A stretch of 58,717 bases of DNA from Calditerrivibrio nitroreducens DSM 19672. Its GTDB lineage: Bacteria > Chrysiogenota > Deferribacteres > Deferribacterales > Calditerrivibrionaceae. Location: contig NC_014749.1 of NCBI RefSeq assembly GCF_000183405.1, positions 1 through 58,717 of the forward strand, read 5' to 3'. A program made the position numbers and the translations under genes. The notes under the pieces were generated by a model. The model was given only the letters and a program-made list of their open reading frames with translations, searched no databases and had not been told where the DNA came from. This document shows, one piece after another, positions 8,587 through 16,859 of the stretch (positions are counted from its first letter, which is position 1; every line of letters begins with the position of its first letter).

Positions 8587-9791
8587 TGGTATTAAAAGCA
8601 TACAAATATAGATTATATCCAACGAAAGAGCAGGCAGAGTTAATAGAAAGACACTTCGGGTGTTGTAGATTTGTATGGAATTATTTTCTTTCTTTAAGAA
8701 AGGAAACCTGGGATAAAGAGAAAAAACATTTAAGTTTTTATGAAATCAAAAAACTGCTACCTGAACTAAAAAAACAAAACCCATGGTTAAAAGAAGTAAA
8801 TTCTCAGTCTTTACAGGAAGTAGTGATAGAACTTGAAAGATCTTACCAGAGATTTTTCAAAGGTATCTGTAATTTCCCATTATTTAAAAAGAAGAAAAAA
8901 TCTCAAAGTTTTTCTATTCCGCAACATTTCAGAATAGAGAGTGATAGAGTGTACTTACCAAAGTTCAAGACAGGGATAAAGTTCAAAAAACATAGGGAAT
9001 TTACTGGTTTACCAAAGAGACTTTATATAACCAGAACACCATCAGGGAAATATTTTTTATTAGTTGTATGTGAAACAGAAATAAACGTTTTACCTGAAAA
9101 CAAATACATAGCAGGTGTGGATTTAGGCATTAAAAACTTTGTAACTATAGCCAGAGTTAATAAAGACAATACACTAATTAAAACAGAAAAAGTTCCACAT
9201 CCCAAAACACTACAGAAATATGAAAAACGCATAAAAAGACTACAGAGACAACTATCAAGAAAACAGAAAGGTTCTAAAAACAGACAAAAAGCAAGAATAA
9301 AACTTGCAAAAATCTGGGAAAAAGCAAAAAATGTAAAATACGATTATTTGCATAAGTTGTCTTCAAGGCTGATAAACGAAAACCAAGTTATCTGTCTTGA
9401 AGATTTAAATATCAAGGGAATGATAAAGAACAGAAAATTATCAAAAAACATTTGGGACAGTGCATGGTATGAGTTTATAAGGCAACTGCGTTACAAGGCA
9501 ATGTGGTATGGAAGAAAAATAGCAACTATTCCATTATTTTATCCTTCAAGTAAAACGTGTAGTAATTGTGGATGGATTTTTTCTGATATGGATTTGTCTG
9601 TAAGGGAATGGGAGTGTCCCTGCTGTGGAGCAAAGCATGACAGAGACATAAACGCATCGATAAATGTAGTTAAAGTAGGGATGGAACAGCCCGAATTTAT
9701 GCCTGTGGAGGAAACTACCAGGGTCTTCTCTATGAGAAGGCAAGTGGTTCCTGTGAAGCAGGAAGCGATGCACGGGATTTCAATCCCGTGA
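8586..9791 (+). CDS. tnpB: TnpB, RNA-guided nuclease of IS200/IS605
   Basis: This is a 401-residue OrfB/TnpB. The RuvC-like catalytic residues are all present: Asp in GVDLGIKNF (about 178), Glu in CLEDLNIKG (about 272) and Asp in HDRDINASINV (about 355). A four-cysteine zinc finger (CSNCGW...CPCCGAKH) lies just before the last motif. Proteins of this family use an RNA from the element's right end to cut DNA next to a short motif matching the IS target. The 3' end of the gene overlaps the structured right end, as usual for guide-RNA production. Identity to the copy at 29423 is moderate, so these are different lineages. Confidence 0.93.
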   Translation: MVLKAYKYRLYPTKEQAELIERHFGCCRFVWNYFLSLRKETWDKEKKHLSFYEIKKLLPELKKQNPWLKEVNSQSLQEVVIELERSYQRFFKGICNFPLFKKKKKSQSFSIPQHFRIESDRVYLPKFKTGIKFKKHREFTGLPKRLYITRTPSGKYFLLVVCETEINVLPENKYIAGVDLGIKNFVTIARVNKDNTLIKTEKVPHPKTLQKYEKRIKRLQRQLSRKQKGSKNRQKARIKLAKIWEKAKNVKYDYLHKLSSRLINENQVICLEDLNIKGMIKNRKLSKNIWDSAWYEFIRQLRYKAMWYGRKIATIPLFYPSSKTCSNCGWIFSDMDLSVREWECPCCGAKHDRDINASINVVKVGMEQPEFMPVEETTRVFSMRRQVVPVKQEAMHGISIP

Positions 9792-9801
9792 GCAGGTCAC
9801 G
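9680..9801 (+). ncRNA. Candidate omega RNA (right-end RNA) of IS copy 1
   Basis: TnpB guide RNAs derive from the 3' end of tnpB and the element's right end. Here a block conserved at the base level with the other copy (GTAGGGATGGAACAGCCCGA, 9675-9694 here and 30506-30525 there) is followed by imperfect hairpins and the strong 9771-9790 palindrome. The natural guide would be the host sequence from 9802 onward. This is inferred from family knowledge and the conserved block; no transcript is seen. Confidence 0.45.
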
Positions 9802-10099
9802 AAAATTTATTAAAAATAAAATTAGTAGCGAAATAATAGAACAATTAAAAAGAAATTTGGAAGATACTTTGAATGCAGAAGTTTATATTTTTTCAGAGGA
9901 AGATTAAATAAACAAAAATAAGACTTTTGAAAAATTTAGTTCTCTCTTCTTTTTTACGTAATGAAATAGAGTGCCTCCCGCATTCTTGGAGTAAAAAAAT
10001 ATTTTAACAAATGGGGGATACCAAAAATGTAGTTATGAAATTATTGTCAATTATTTGGATATATGTTATATATTTAAAAATTTTATATAGGGGGTAGTT

Positions 10100-10339
10100 A
10101 TGCCAAAATATTATTGCAAATATTGTGGTGCAAGTGCTTCTTCAGTTTCAAGTTTGACAGCAGGTAGCTGTTCAAGAAATCCTGTAAAAGGTGGAAAGCA
10201 TGTTTTATATGAAGGTTCTGAAAAATCTCAATACGTATGCAAATATTGCGGTATAAAAGCATCAACTATCTCAACTTTGACAGCCGGTACATGCTACAGA
10301 CATCCTAATAAAGGGGGGAGACATGAACCAATGTTGTGA
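10100..10339 (+). CDS. Tandem zinc-ribbon small protein
   Basis: This 79-residue protein consists of two near-identical repeats of about 37 residues, each with a CKYCG knuckle and, after a Ser/Thr-rich stretch (SVSSLTAG, TISTLTAG), a further Cys and a His (CSRNP..GGKH, CYRHP..GGRH). Each repeat probably binds one zinc. Such small proteins are widespread, and I know of no fixed function. A Shine-Dalgarno GGGGGT lies 4 bases before the ATG and an AT-rich promoter-like region precedes it. It stands alone between IS debris. Confidence 0.75.
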   Translation: MPKYYCKYCGASASSVSSLTAGSCSRNPVKGGKHVLYEGSEKSQYVCKYCGIKASTISTLTAGTCYRHPNKGGRHEPML

Positions 10340-10429
10340 TATGAAAAAACATAGTTCATCGCTCCTGAATTTTATATCCTAATTTTTCTAAACGTATTAC
10401 AATATTAATCTAAAAGACGCTAAAATATA

Positions 10430-10952
10430 GTAGTGTATAATTAATCGTGTCATTGAAATCCCCCTTGAAGGGTTGTAGTATTTATCTGCAACAAACAAGA
10501 CAAAAAAACCCTTAAAGAAAGACTTTGCAATGAATAATAAATCAATTACCAAGATATTTCAAGTAAATGACCACTGCATTCCTTCCATTTTTTTACTCTA
10601 ATCTGCAGGTAATTTTTTTCATCTCACAAATCTAAATATCCTATCGCCATTTTAAATAACAGAGACGATTTATAATGAATAAAAATGCTTTAAGGGTGAT
10701 GGTTGACACAATTCTGGCATCACCCCATTTTTATGATTTTGATCATAAGTTTCAATAATTTATGCTTGTAAAAATCTACACAATAAAGAAGAAAAGTAGG
10801 GGCAGACCTGTGTGTCTGCCCTGATGATGCATCTATGGGCAAACGCTCAGGTTTGCTTCTATATAGGGCGAACACATAGGTTCGCCCCTACGTATTGTCT
10901 ATGTATGCAAAAAATGGGGTGACGGCAGTGACACAATTAAGTTGACATTACC
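10430..10952 (+). mobile_element. IS256-family remnant, split by a TIR element
   Basis: The left end (TAGTGTATAATTAATCGTGT from 10431) and about 130 further bases match the intact IS256 copy at 31409, including the leader hairpin and the first codons of the transposase (from about 10531). The match fades near 10580. The right end resumes at about 10676 (ATGAATAAAAATGCTTTAAG) and reaches GGTTGACACAATT, where the 215-bp element of 10714-10928 is inserted. It finishes after that element with AAGTTGACATTACC at 10939-10952. The transposase gene is deleted, so this is an inert relic. Confidence 0.8.
10714..10928 (+). mobile_element. TIR element, copy 2, with 10-bp target duplication
   Basis: It starts CTGGCATCACCCCATTTTTA and ends AAAATGGGGTGACGGCAG, which are inverted repeats. 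The 10 bases TGACACAATT stand immediately before it (10704-10713) and immediately after it (10929-10938), a direct target-site duplication in the right end of the IS256 relic. This is the clearest proof that the family transposes. Unlike the other copies its core has no minisatellite; it holds REP-like palindromes (GGGCAGACCTGTGTGTCTGC at 10801, and GGGCGAAC...GTTCGCCC at about 10866). Confidence 0.88.
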
Positions 10953-10999
10953 AAAAGTTTACTTGTGGACTAAAGAGATAAAGAATGGGGTTGAAATGT

Positions 11000-11070
11000 T
11001 AAAATGTTAAAACGTTGGCACGTTAGAACGTTGAACGTAGAACGTAGAACATTGAACTTTGAACATTTTA
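11000..11070. repeat. Degenerate 7-8 bp minisatellite, left flank of DUF1703 copy 1
   Basis: Tandem units such as TTAGAACG, TTGAACG, TAGAACG, TAGAACA, TTGAACT and TTGAACA run head to tail. The preceding bases (AAAGAGATAAAGAATGGGGT) are shared with 17585 and 37265, so array, promoter and gene travel as one block. The rest of 10953-11136 has no gene. Confidence 0.75.
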
Positions 11071-11074
11071 TGAT

Positions 11075-11102
11075 TTGACAATTTATCACATTAGATTATA
11101 AT
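11075..11102 (+). promoter_or_regulatory. Promoter of DUF1703 copy 1
   Basis: TTGACA (11075-11080), a 16-base spacer and TATAAT (11097-11102), both hexamers perfect, lie 35 bases before the ATG. The same promoter is present at 17680-17707, 20977-21004 and 37366-37393 ahead of the other family copies, so expression signals are conserved with the gene even where the gene is broken. Confidence 0.75.
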
Positions 11103-11136
11103 TACTTACATAGAGTATTATCATCTGGAGCAAATA

Positions 11137-12675
11137 ATGAAAAAACTGCCAATAGGGATACAGACTTTCAGCAAGATAAGAGAAGAAGGGTATATCTATA
11201 TTGATAAAACCGAAGAAGCTTTTGAACTGGTTAATAATTTTACATACGTTTTCCTCTCCCGCCCCCGCAGATTTGGTAAGTCATTATTTGTTGACACATT
11301 AAAAGAGTTATTTGAAGGGAATAAGAAGCTTTTTGAAGGATTATACATTTACGACAAATGGAATTGGGATGAGAAATACCCTGTTATCAAGATAAGCTGG
11401 GCAGGTGATCTTACTACTCTTGAAAGAGTAGAAGATAGGGCAATTGATATTTTTAAAACTAACCAGAGATTACTTGGGATTGAATGTGAAAACAACAAAA
11501 ACCCTTCTTCTTGTTTTAACGAGCTGATACAAAAAGCTTATGAAAAATATAATCAAAAAGTTGTCATTCTCATAGATGAATACGATAAGCCTATATTGGA
11601 TGTGATTGAGAATGTTGAGCAGGCAAAAATAAACAGAGGATTTTTAAGAAATCTATATTCAATCATAAAAGACAACGATGCTTATATTCGCTTTGCCTTT
11701 CTTACAGGAGTGAGTAAATTTTCAAAGGCATCGATATTCAGTGGCTTAAATATGCTTACCGATATATCGCTGAATCCAAAATATGGCAACATCTGTGGAT
11801 ATACCCAGAGGGATATTGAGACGAGCTTTAAAGATTATTTTGTCGATGTGGATATGGAAAAGGTTAAGAGGTGGTATAATGGGTATAATTTCTTAAAAGA
11901 TAATGTTTATAATCCTTTTGATATTCTACAATTTATCAGTAATGGTCTTGTTTTTGATAATTACTGGTTTGAAACCGGAACACCATCGTTTTTGATAAAG
12001 CTTCTAAAAGAGAGGAGATATTTTCTGCCAAATTTTTCAAATATCGTTGTGGATAAGAAACTTCTTTCCAGCTTTGACGTAGAGAATATAGATCTTGAAG
12101 TGATCCTATTTCAATCAGGTTATCTGACAATAGAGAAGGTAATTCAGACCCCCAGAAGTATAGGATACAAGCTTAAAATACCTAATCTTGAAGTCCAGAT
12201 ATCGTTAAATGATTATATACTTAGATACCTCTTTAACTATCGAGAATCTAATGATATTCAAAATCAGAGCTATGATGCATTTTACAATGGTGAACTTGAT
12301 GTGATAAGAGATAACCTTACGACCCTTTTTTCATCGATTCCCTACACCAATTATACAAATAACGAACTAAAGCTATACGAAGGTTTTTATGCCAGTGTTG
12401 TATATTCTTACCTTGCATCTCTTGGTGTGGATTTGATAGGTGAGGATGTGACAAATAAGGGTAGGATTGATTTAACGGTATTTGTGTCAGATAAGATATA
12501 CATTATGGAATTTAAGGTGGATGGTGCAAAAGGTGAGGCCTTATCCCAGATAAAGCAAAAGAACTACGCCCAGAAGTATATGGATAGAGGCAAAGATATT
12601 TACCTTGTGGGTATAGAATTTAGCTCAAGTGAGAGGAATATAGTAAATTTTGAGTGGGAGAAGTTGGAACGTTAG
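11137..12675 (+). CDS. AAA-ATPase-like / PD-(D/E)XK protein (DUF1703 type), copy 1
   Basis: This is a 512-residue protein of the AAA-ATPase-like plus PD-(D/E)XK (DUF1703) family, common in multicopy form in anaerobes. The N-terminal ATPase has a P-loop variant SRPRRFGKSL (41-50) and Walker B VVILIDEYDKP (about 143-153). The C-terminal nuclease-like domain has GRIDLTVFVSD...EFKV (about 442-461), with the Asp and ExK residues intact. The cellular role of the family is not established; its frequency in variable regions suggests genome conflict. Shine-Dalgarno CTGGAGC is upstream. The stop codon lies inside the downstream minisatellite. It is nearly identical to the copy at 37428 over most of its length. 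Confidence 0.9.
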   Translation: MKKLPIGIQTFSKIREEGYIYIDKTEEAFELVNNFTYVFLSRPRRFGKSLFVDTLKELFEGNKKLFEGLYIYDKWNWDEKYPVIKISWAGDLTTLERVEDRAIDIFKTNQRLLGIECENNKNPSSCFNELIQKAYEKYNQKVVILIDEYDKPILDVIENVEQAKINRGFLRNLYSIIKDNDAYIRFAFLTGVSKFSKASIFSGLNMLTDISLNPKYGNICGYTQRDIETSFKDYFVDVDMEKVKRWYNGYNFLKDNVYNPFDILQFISNGLVFDNYWFETGTPSFLIKLLKERRYFLPNFSNIVVDKKLLSSFDVENIDLEVILFQSGYLTIEKVIQTPRSIGYKLKIPNLEVQISLNDYILRYLFNYRESNDIQNQSYDAFYNGELDVIRDNLTTLFSSIPYTNYTNNELKLYEGFYASVVYSYLASLGVDLIGEDVTNKGRIDLTVFVSDKIYIMEFKVDGAKGEALSQIKQKNYAQKYMDRGKDIYLVGIEFSSSERNIVNFEWEKLER

Positions 12676-12809
12676 AACGTTGGAACGTTGAAACGTTAGA
12701 ACGTGAAACGTGAAATGTGAAACGTTGAAAAGCTGGAACGTTGGAACGTTGAACTTTGAAAGTAGAACTTCGAACTTATTTTAGGGTGCAAAAAATGGGG
12801 TGACGGAAG
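12666..12809. repeat. Minisatellite plus right terminal repeat after DUF1703 copy 1
   Basis: The array of AACGTT-type units starts inside the last codons of the gene (TTGGAACGTTAG, encoding LER and the stop). It runs to about 12776 and joins directly to TTTTAGGGTGCAAAAAATGG and GGTGACGGAAG, the right end of the TIR element family. No left end belongs to it except the distant one at 10714, so the gene may be a passenger between ends. Confidence 0.7.
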
Positions 12810-12822
12810 ATCAGTATGATTA

Positions 12823-12851
12823 TTGACATTGTTTCTATTATATTATATGTT
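12823..12851 (+). promoter_or_regulatory. Promoter of the beta-helix/AAA+ operon
   Basis: TTGACA (12823-12828), 17 bases and TATGTT (12846-12851) lie 14 bases beyond the TIR end and about 43 bases before the ATG at 12894. I see no operator-like palindrome. Placement just outside a TIR end is the same as at 22698 and 34027. Confidence 0.55.
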
Positions 12852-12893
12852 AACACAATAAATCAAATATAAAATTATCTTGGAGTAAAAGCT

Positions 12894-14942
12894 ATGTTTA
12901 ATTTAGGAAGGATTGTAATAGGGATAAATATAAAAGATGGTGATAGTGTAAAGTGTATAAAAGAGGTAAATGAGTTTAAAAAATATTTTAAAGATGAGTA
13001 TTTAATATATATTTTAAAAGCTTATGAAAGTGGAGTACTTAAGCAATTCTTTTATGGACATGGAAAAGATGAAATATCAGAGATGTTGGAGCAGGCAAAA
13101 CTAAATGGGAAGCCACAATTTGAAGTATTAAATGATTTAGCTAAAATTTTGGGAATCAGTGAAATAAAATCGGAATCTGTCCTCAAAAATATGCGTATTT
13201 TTGATAAAGAAATTCTCCTTGATAATTTGTTGGAAAACGGAGGGGAGATATATTTGATGGCGGATACCTATGATTTTAAATTTCAAAATAGCAAGCTATT
13301 AAAAAATATTTTTTTAAGAGGTAGTGGTTTAAATAAAACCTTGATAAATATAGGAGGGGAACTTTATTTAGATGATGATGTTGAAATGATTATAGAAAAT
13401 TTTGATTTAAAAATAATTGATAGTTTGAAGATAGAAAATGGTAAAGTAATATTTAGAAATGTCAGTATAGATGGTGGGAGTATTGATTTAACATCTACAT
13501 TTGCGGAATTGGATAATGTCAATGTTTCATCAACAATAAACTCTTATTCTTCAAATTTAATTGTTTCATCTTCTAAAATTTTTGGCGGAGAGAGTTTAAA
13601 TCTAATAAACTCGCAGTCAGAAATAAAAAACTCTCAAATTTATAAAATGAATGGAAATGGTATTGATGCTAAATCATCAAATGTAATAGTTGATAATAGC
13701 GAAATATATGAGAATTTAAAAAATGGCATTGTAATAAAGGAGTCGTCAACATTAACCCTTACATCTTCAAATATTTACAAGAATGGCAGGAAAGATGAAT
13801 GGTATCATCAGATATGGGTTGAAAACTCATATGCAGAGATATCAGATTCAAGAATATTTGAAAGCAAGGGAGGAGCAGGAATTTATGGTGTATTTGCCAA
13901 AATAGTTATAAAAAATAGCGAGATATATGAGAATTCAGGACGCGGCATTTCTATAAGAGAGTCATCAATGCTAATCCTGATGTCCTCAAATATTTACAAA
14001 AATGGCAGGAAAGATGAATGGTATCATCAGATATGGGTTGAAAACTCATATGCAGAGATATCAGATTCTAAAATTCATGAAAGCAAGGGAGGAGTAGGAA
14101 TTTATGGAAATTCTGCTAAAATAGTTATAAAAAATAGCGAAGTGTATGGGAACACAGGAAATGGCATTGGTATGATAGATTCGTCAACATTGACTCTTAC
14201 ATCCTCAAATATCTACGAAAATGGTATGAAAGATAAATCTTATCATCAGATATATGTTGAAAAATCAGATGCAGAAATATCAGATTCAAGAATATTTGAA
14301 AGCAAGGGAGGAAGTGGAATTTATGGTGAATCTGCCAAACTTGTAATAAAAAATAGCGAAGTATATGAGAATTTAGGAAATGGTATTAATATAAAAGAGT
14401 CGTCAACATTAACCCTGATATCCTCGAATATTTACAAAAATGGCACAGAAGGTAAATCGTATCCTCAAATATGGGTTGAAAAATCAGATGCAGAAGTATC
14501 AGATTCAAGAATATTTGAAAGCAAGGGAAGAAGTGGAATTTATGGTGAATCTGGCAAACTTGTGATAAAAAATAGCGAAGTGTATGAAAATTTATGGTAT
14601 GGTATTGAGATAAAAGAGTCGTCAACATTAACCCTTACATCCTCAAATATTTACAAAAATAGATTTACTCAAATATATATTGAAAAATCAGATGCAGAGA
14701 TATCAGATTCTAAAATATATGAAAATAGGAGTGAAGGAGATGGAATTTATTGCATATCTTCAAAAATAGTCATAAAAAATAGCGAAGTATTTGAAAATCA
14801 AGGTGTAGGTATAAATATTCGACGAGATTCAGATGCTTATTTATATAGTGTTGTAACATATAAAAATAAAATAGGATTAAAGCATTATCCATCAATATCT
14901 AAAGAAAACTGTGATTTTAAGGATGGATATCAATATAGATGA
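12894..14942 (+). CDS. Right-handed beta-helix repeat protein
   Basis: This is a 682-residue protein. The first 100 residues or so form a mixed helical domain with no family I can name (KDEYLIYILKAYESGVLKQF). From about 110 the chain becomes short beta-strand rungs typical of right-handed parallel beta-helices, with repeated signatures NSEVYEN, GNGI, ESSTLTLTSSNIYKNG, AEISDSRIFESKGG and SGIYG. The central part is built of 73-residue super-repeats. There is no signal peptide, so it is probably cytoplasmic. It heads an operon with a Ycf46-like ATPase (39 bases downstream) and two small proteins. A decayed homologue follows the dynamin operon (1153-1811). A binding or scaffold role for ligand, phage protein or polysaccharide is inference. 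Confidence 0.85.
   Translation: MFNLGRIVIGINIKDGDSVKCIKEVNEFKKYFKDEYLIYILKAYESGVLKQFFYGHGKDEISEMLEQAKLNGKPQFEVLNDLAKILGISEIKSESVLKNMRIFDKEILLDNLLENGGEIYLMADTYDFKFQNSKLLKNIFLRGSGLNKTLINIGGELYLDDDVEMIIENFDLKIIDSLKIENGKVIFRNVSIDGGSIDLTSTFAELDNVNVSSTINSYSSNLIVSSSKIFGGESLNLINSQSEIKNSQIYKMNGNGIDAKSSNVIVDNSEIYENLKNGIVIKESSTLTLTSSNIYKNGRKDEWYHQIWVENSYAEISDSRIFESKGGAGIYGVFAKIVIKNSEIYENSGRGISIRESSMLILMSSNIYKNGRKDEWYHQIWVENSYAEISDSKIHESKGGVGIYGNSAKIVIKNSEVYGNTGNGIGMIDSSTLTLTSSNIYENGMKDKSYHQIYVEKSDAEISDSRIFESKGGSGIYGESAKLVIKNSEVYENLGNGINIKESSTLTLISSNIYKNGTEGKSYPQIWVEKSDAEVSDSRIFESKGRSGIYGESGKLVIKNSEVYENLWYGIEIKESSTLTLTSSNIYKNRFTQIYIEKSDAEISDSKIYENRSEGDGIYCISSKIVIKNSEVFENQGVGINIRRDSDAYLYSVVTYKNKIGLKHYPSISKENCDFKDGYQYR
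13700..14790 (+). repeat. Intragenic 219-bp tandem repeats in the beta-helix gene
   Basis: The codons for NSEIYEN/NSEVYEN recur at about 13921, 14140, 14359, 14577 and 14784, a spacing of 219, 219, 218-219 and 207 bases. Neighbouring units are almost identical in places: the stretch around AAAGATGAATGGTATCATCA is the same near 13790 and 14010. DNA-level identity implies recent expansion and the potential for in-frame gain or loss of 73-residue blocks. Confidence 0.8.
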
Positions 14943-14981
14943 TAGAAATAAGTATTTTAAAAAATTAGTAAGGATTATATA

Positions 14982-16511
14982 ATGATGGATTACAGAAGAT
15001 CATGGGAAAAAATTAAAGAAAAGATTCTCACACATATAAATTGTGATGATTATAAACTTTTTTATGTATCAACTATTGAAGAGACAAAAGTTTTAAAAAT
15101 GTTAGGGGAGATTGCGGACCAAAAAGATGTTTTTCTGTATACTTATGATATTGCAAGTGGTTTAAAATGTGACAAAGATAAGAGGATAAAAAATCTTTCA
15201 GATGACTTCAAAAAAGATCTCTCTTCTGTTATTGAATGGGTCGAAGGACAAAAAAAGGGTTATCTTGTTTTTGTTAATATAAATCAGCATATTGAGCAAA
15301 ATTATTTTTTAATAAGAAAAATCAAAAATTTTGTAAACTCTATAATTGAAAATAATTATTATATAAAGATTTTTATGGTTTCTCAGTTTGTAAGAATTCC
15401 AGATGAACTTCAACATGAAGCATGTTTTATTGATTTCCCATTACCTACAAGAGATGAAATAAAAGATATAGTTGATAATTTTTTCAAAATAATACAGAAT
15501 GAACCTACAAAAGAGTTTAGAGAACAAATAATTGATAGTTTGTTGGGACTTAGAGAAATTGATATAGTAAATGCTTTGAAGTTTGCTCTATATAGTGGTG
15601 CATTAGATAAAGGAGATGTCCATACAATAATAGATATAAAAAGCCAGATTATTAAGAAAGAAAGCCTTCTGGAATTTATTAAAATAACAGAAAATATAGA
15701 AAACGTAGGGGGTATGAAAAATTTAAAAGATTGGGTTTTGCAAAAGAAAAAAGTTATTTTTAATTTGTCAGATGCATATAATTACGGGTTGGAAAATCCT
15801 AAAGGAATTTTACTTTTTGGGATGCCTGGATGCGGTAAAAGTCTGGTAGCAAAGGTTATTTCTAATGAATGGAAATTACCCCTTCTAAGGCTTGATATAG
15901 GTATGATACTTGGACCCTATGTTGGGCAATCTGAAGAAAACATCAGAAGAGCAATAAAGATAGCGGAATCTATTGCACCTGTTGTTCTCTGGATCGATGA
16001 ACTCGAAAAGGCTTTTGCAGGAATCAGTGATGGTAACAGTGGAGGATCGGATGTGATGAAAAGAGTTTTTGGTTCTTTCCTAACATGGATGCAAGAAAAA
16101 ACAAAACCTGTTTTTGTTGTAGCAACAGCAAATGATATATCGGCAATACCACCGGAATTTTTGAGAAAAGGTCGCTTTGATGAGATTTTTTATGTGGATT
16201 TACCTAATAAAGATGGAATAAACGAGATTTTGAAGATACATCTTAGAAAAAGGAATAAAGAAAGTTGGCATGAATTTTTTCAAGAATTTATGCCTAAGTT
16301 GAGTGGTTTTTCTGGTGCGGATATAGAAGCTCTTGTTAAAGAGATAATAGAGCTTTCTTTTGTGAATAATATGACGAATAAAAAAGATGACATTAGCAAG
16401 TTTATTGAAAAAACAATTGGAGATTTTAAACCCATTACAGCTACAATGAATTCGAAAATTGAAAATTTAAGAAATAAGATGAAAGAAATAAATGCAAAAT
16501 CTGTAGATTAG
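14982..16511 (+). CDS. Ycf46-like AAA+ ATPase
   Basis: This 509-residue protein has the whole layout of the Ycf46 family: an N-terminal domain (about 1-230) and then a single AAA+ module entered through NVGGMKNLKDWVLQKKK. Walker A is GMPGCGKS (about 285), Walker B is VVLWIDELEKAF (about 333-344), sensor 1 is in VVATANDIS and the arginine finger is in FLRKGRFDEIF (about 393). The C-terminal lid has SGFSGADIEALVKE. Ycf46-type proteins are known from plastids and many bacteria but are poorly understood; the AAA+ core resembles FtsH/Cdc48 remodellers. Here it sits between a beta-helix protein and two small proteins with close spacing, so it is probably the motor of that complex. Confidence 0.88.
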   Translation: MMDYRRSWEKIKEKILTHINCDDYKLFYVSTIEETKVLKMLGEIADQKDVFLYTYDIASGLKCDKDKRIKNLSDDFKKDLSSVIEWVEGQKKGYLVFVNINQHIEQNYFLIRKIKNFVNSIIENNYYIKIFMVSQFVRIPDELQHEACFIDFPLPTRDEIKDIVDNFFKIIQNEPTKEFREQIIDSLLGLREIDIVNALKFALYSGALDKGDVHTIIDIKSQIIKKESLLEFIKITENIENVGGMKNLKDWVLQKKKVIFNLSDAYNYGLENPKGILLFGMPGCGKSLVAKVISNEWKLPLLRLDIGMILGPYVGQSEENIRRAIKIAESIAPVVLWIDELEKAFAGISDGNSGGSDVMKRVFGSFLTWMQEKTKPVFVVATANDISAIPPEFLRKGRFDEIFYVDLPNKDGINEILKIHLRKRNKESWHEFFQEFMPKLSGFSGADIEALVKEIIELSFVNNMTNKKDDISKFIEKTIGDFKPITATMNSKIENLRNKMKEINAKSVD

Positions 16512-16525
16512 AAAAGGAGGATTTT

Positions 16526-16840
16526 ATGAAAGAAATTTCACCGGAGTTTATAAAGGAGATATCGAGATTTGCAGATGAAATAACGGATGAATTCATGAAA
16601 AATCAAGATAAGGATCCATTGGAGTTTTCTATACAATTAATTATGAAGTATAAGGATATTTCTTATGAAGAAGCTAAAGATTATTTGAAAAGAATAATAG
16701 AAGGTATTTTGCGATACAGAAATATGGATGAAAATATAAGTATTTCAGAAATTACAAAAGGTGAAATTAAAGACGAGCAACTTGCGGAAATAACCGAAGA
16801 TTTAGTTGATATCTCTAAAAAAATGTTAGAATCTGAATAA
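16526..16840 (+). CDS. Small acidic helical protein in the beta-helix/AAA+ operon
   Basis: This is a 104-residue, highly charged, helix-rich protein (ISRFADEITDEFMKNQ, DISYEEAKDYLKRIIEGILR). It has no transmembrane segment, cysteine or catalytic motif I can see. The start is well supported by AAAGGAGG just upstream, 14 bases after the ATPase stop. I do not recognise the family. It could be an adaptor or an immunity-type partner for the 146-residue protein that follows; this is a guess from position only. Confidence 0.75.
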   Translation: MKEISPEFIKEISRFADEITDEFMKNQDKDPLEFSIQLIMKYKDISYEEAKDYLKRIIEGILRYRNMDENISISEITKGEIKDEQLAEITEDLVDISKKMLESE

Positions 16841-16859
16841 TATTTTTAGGGGGATAAAA

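Larger units (their letters stand above)
8045..9801 (+). mobile_element. IS200/IS605-family insertion sequence, copy 1
   Basis: The element carries tnpA then tnpB. The left end holds a structured region at 8063-8108 (TCTGGC pairs with GCCAGA around an inner CTCTG/CAGAG stem). The right end holds a perfect 9-bp palindrome, CACGGGATT/AATCCCGTG, at 9771-9790. The pentamer TCACG stands at both borders (8040-8044 and 9797-9801), as expected of a family that inserts 3' of a short target sequence without target duplication. Both genes look intact, so the element may be active. Confidence 0.8.

Noticed and set aside
11000-11070. AACGTT arrays as CRISPR or iterons
   Set aside because: Units are contiguous and only 7-8 bases long, degenerate and without unique spacers, and they occur at about eleven places; they are minisatellite-like.
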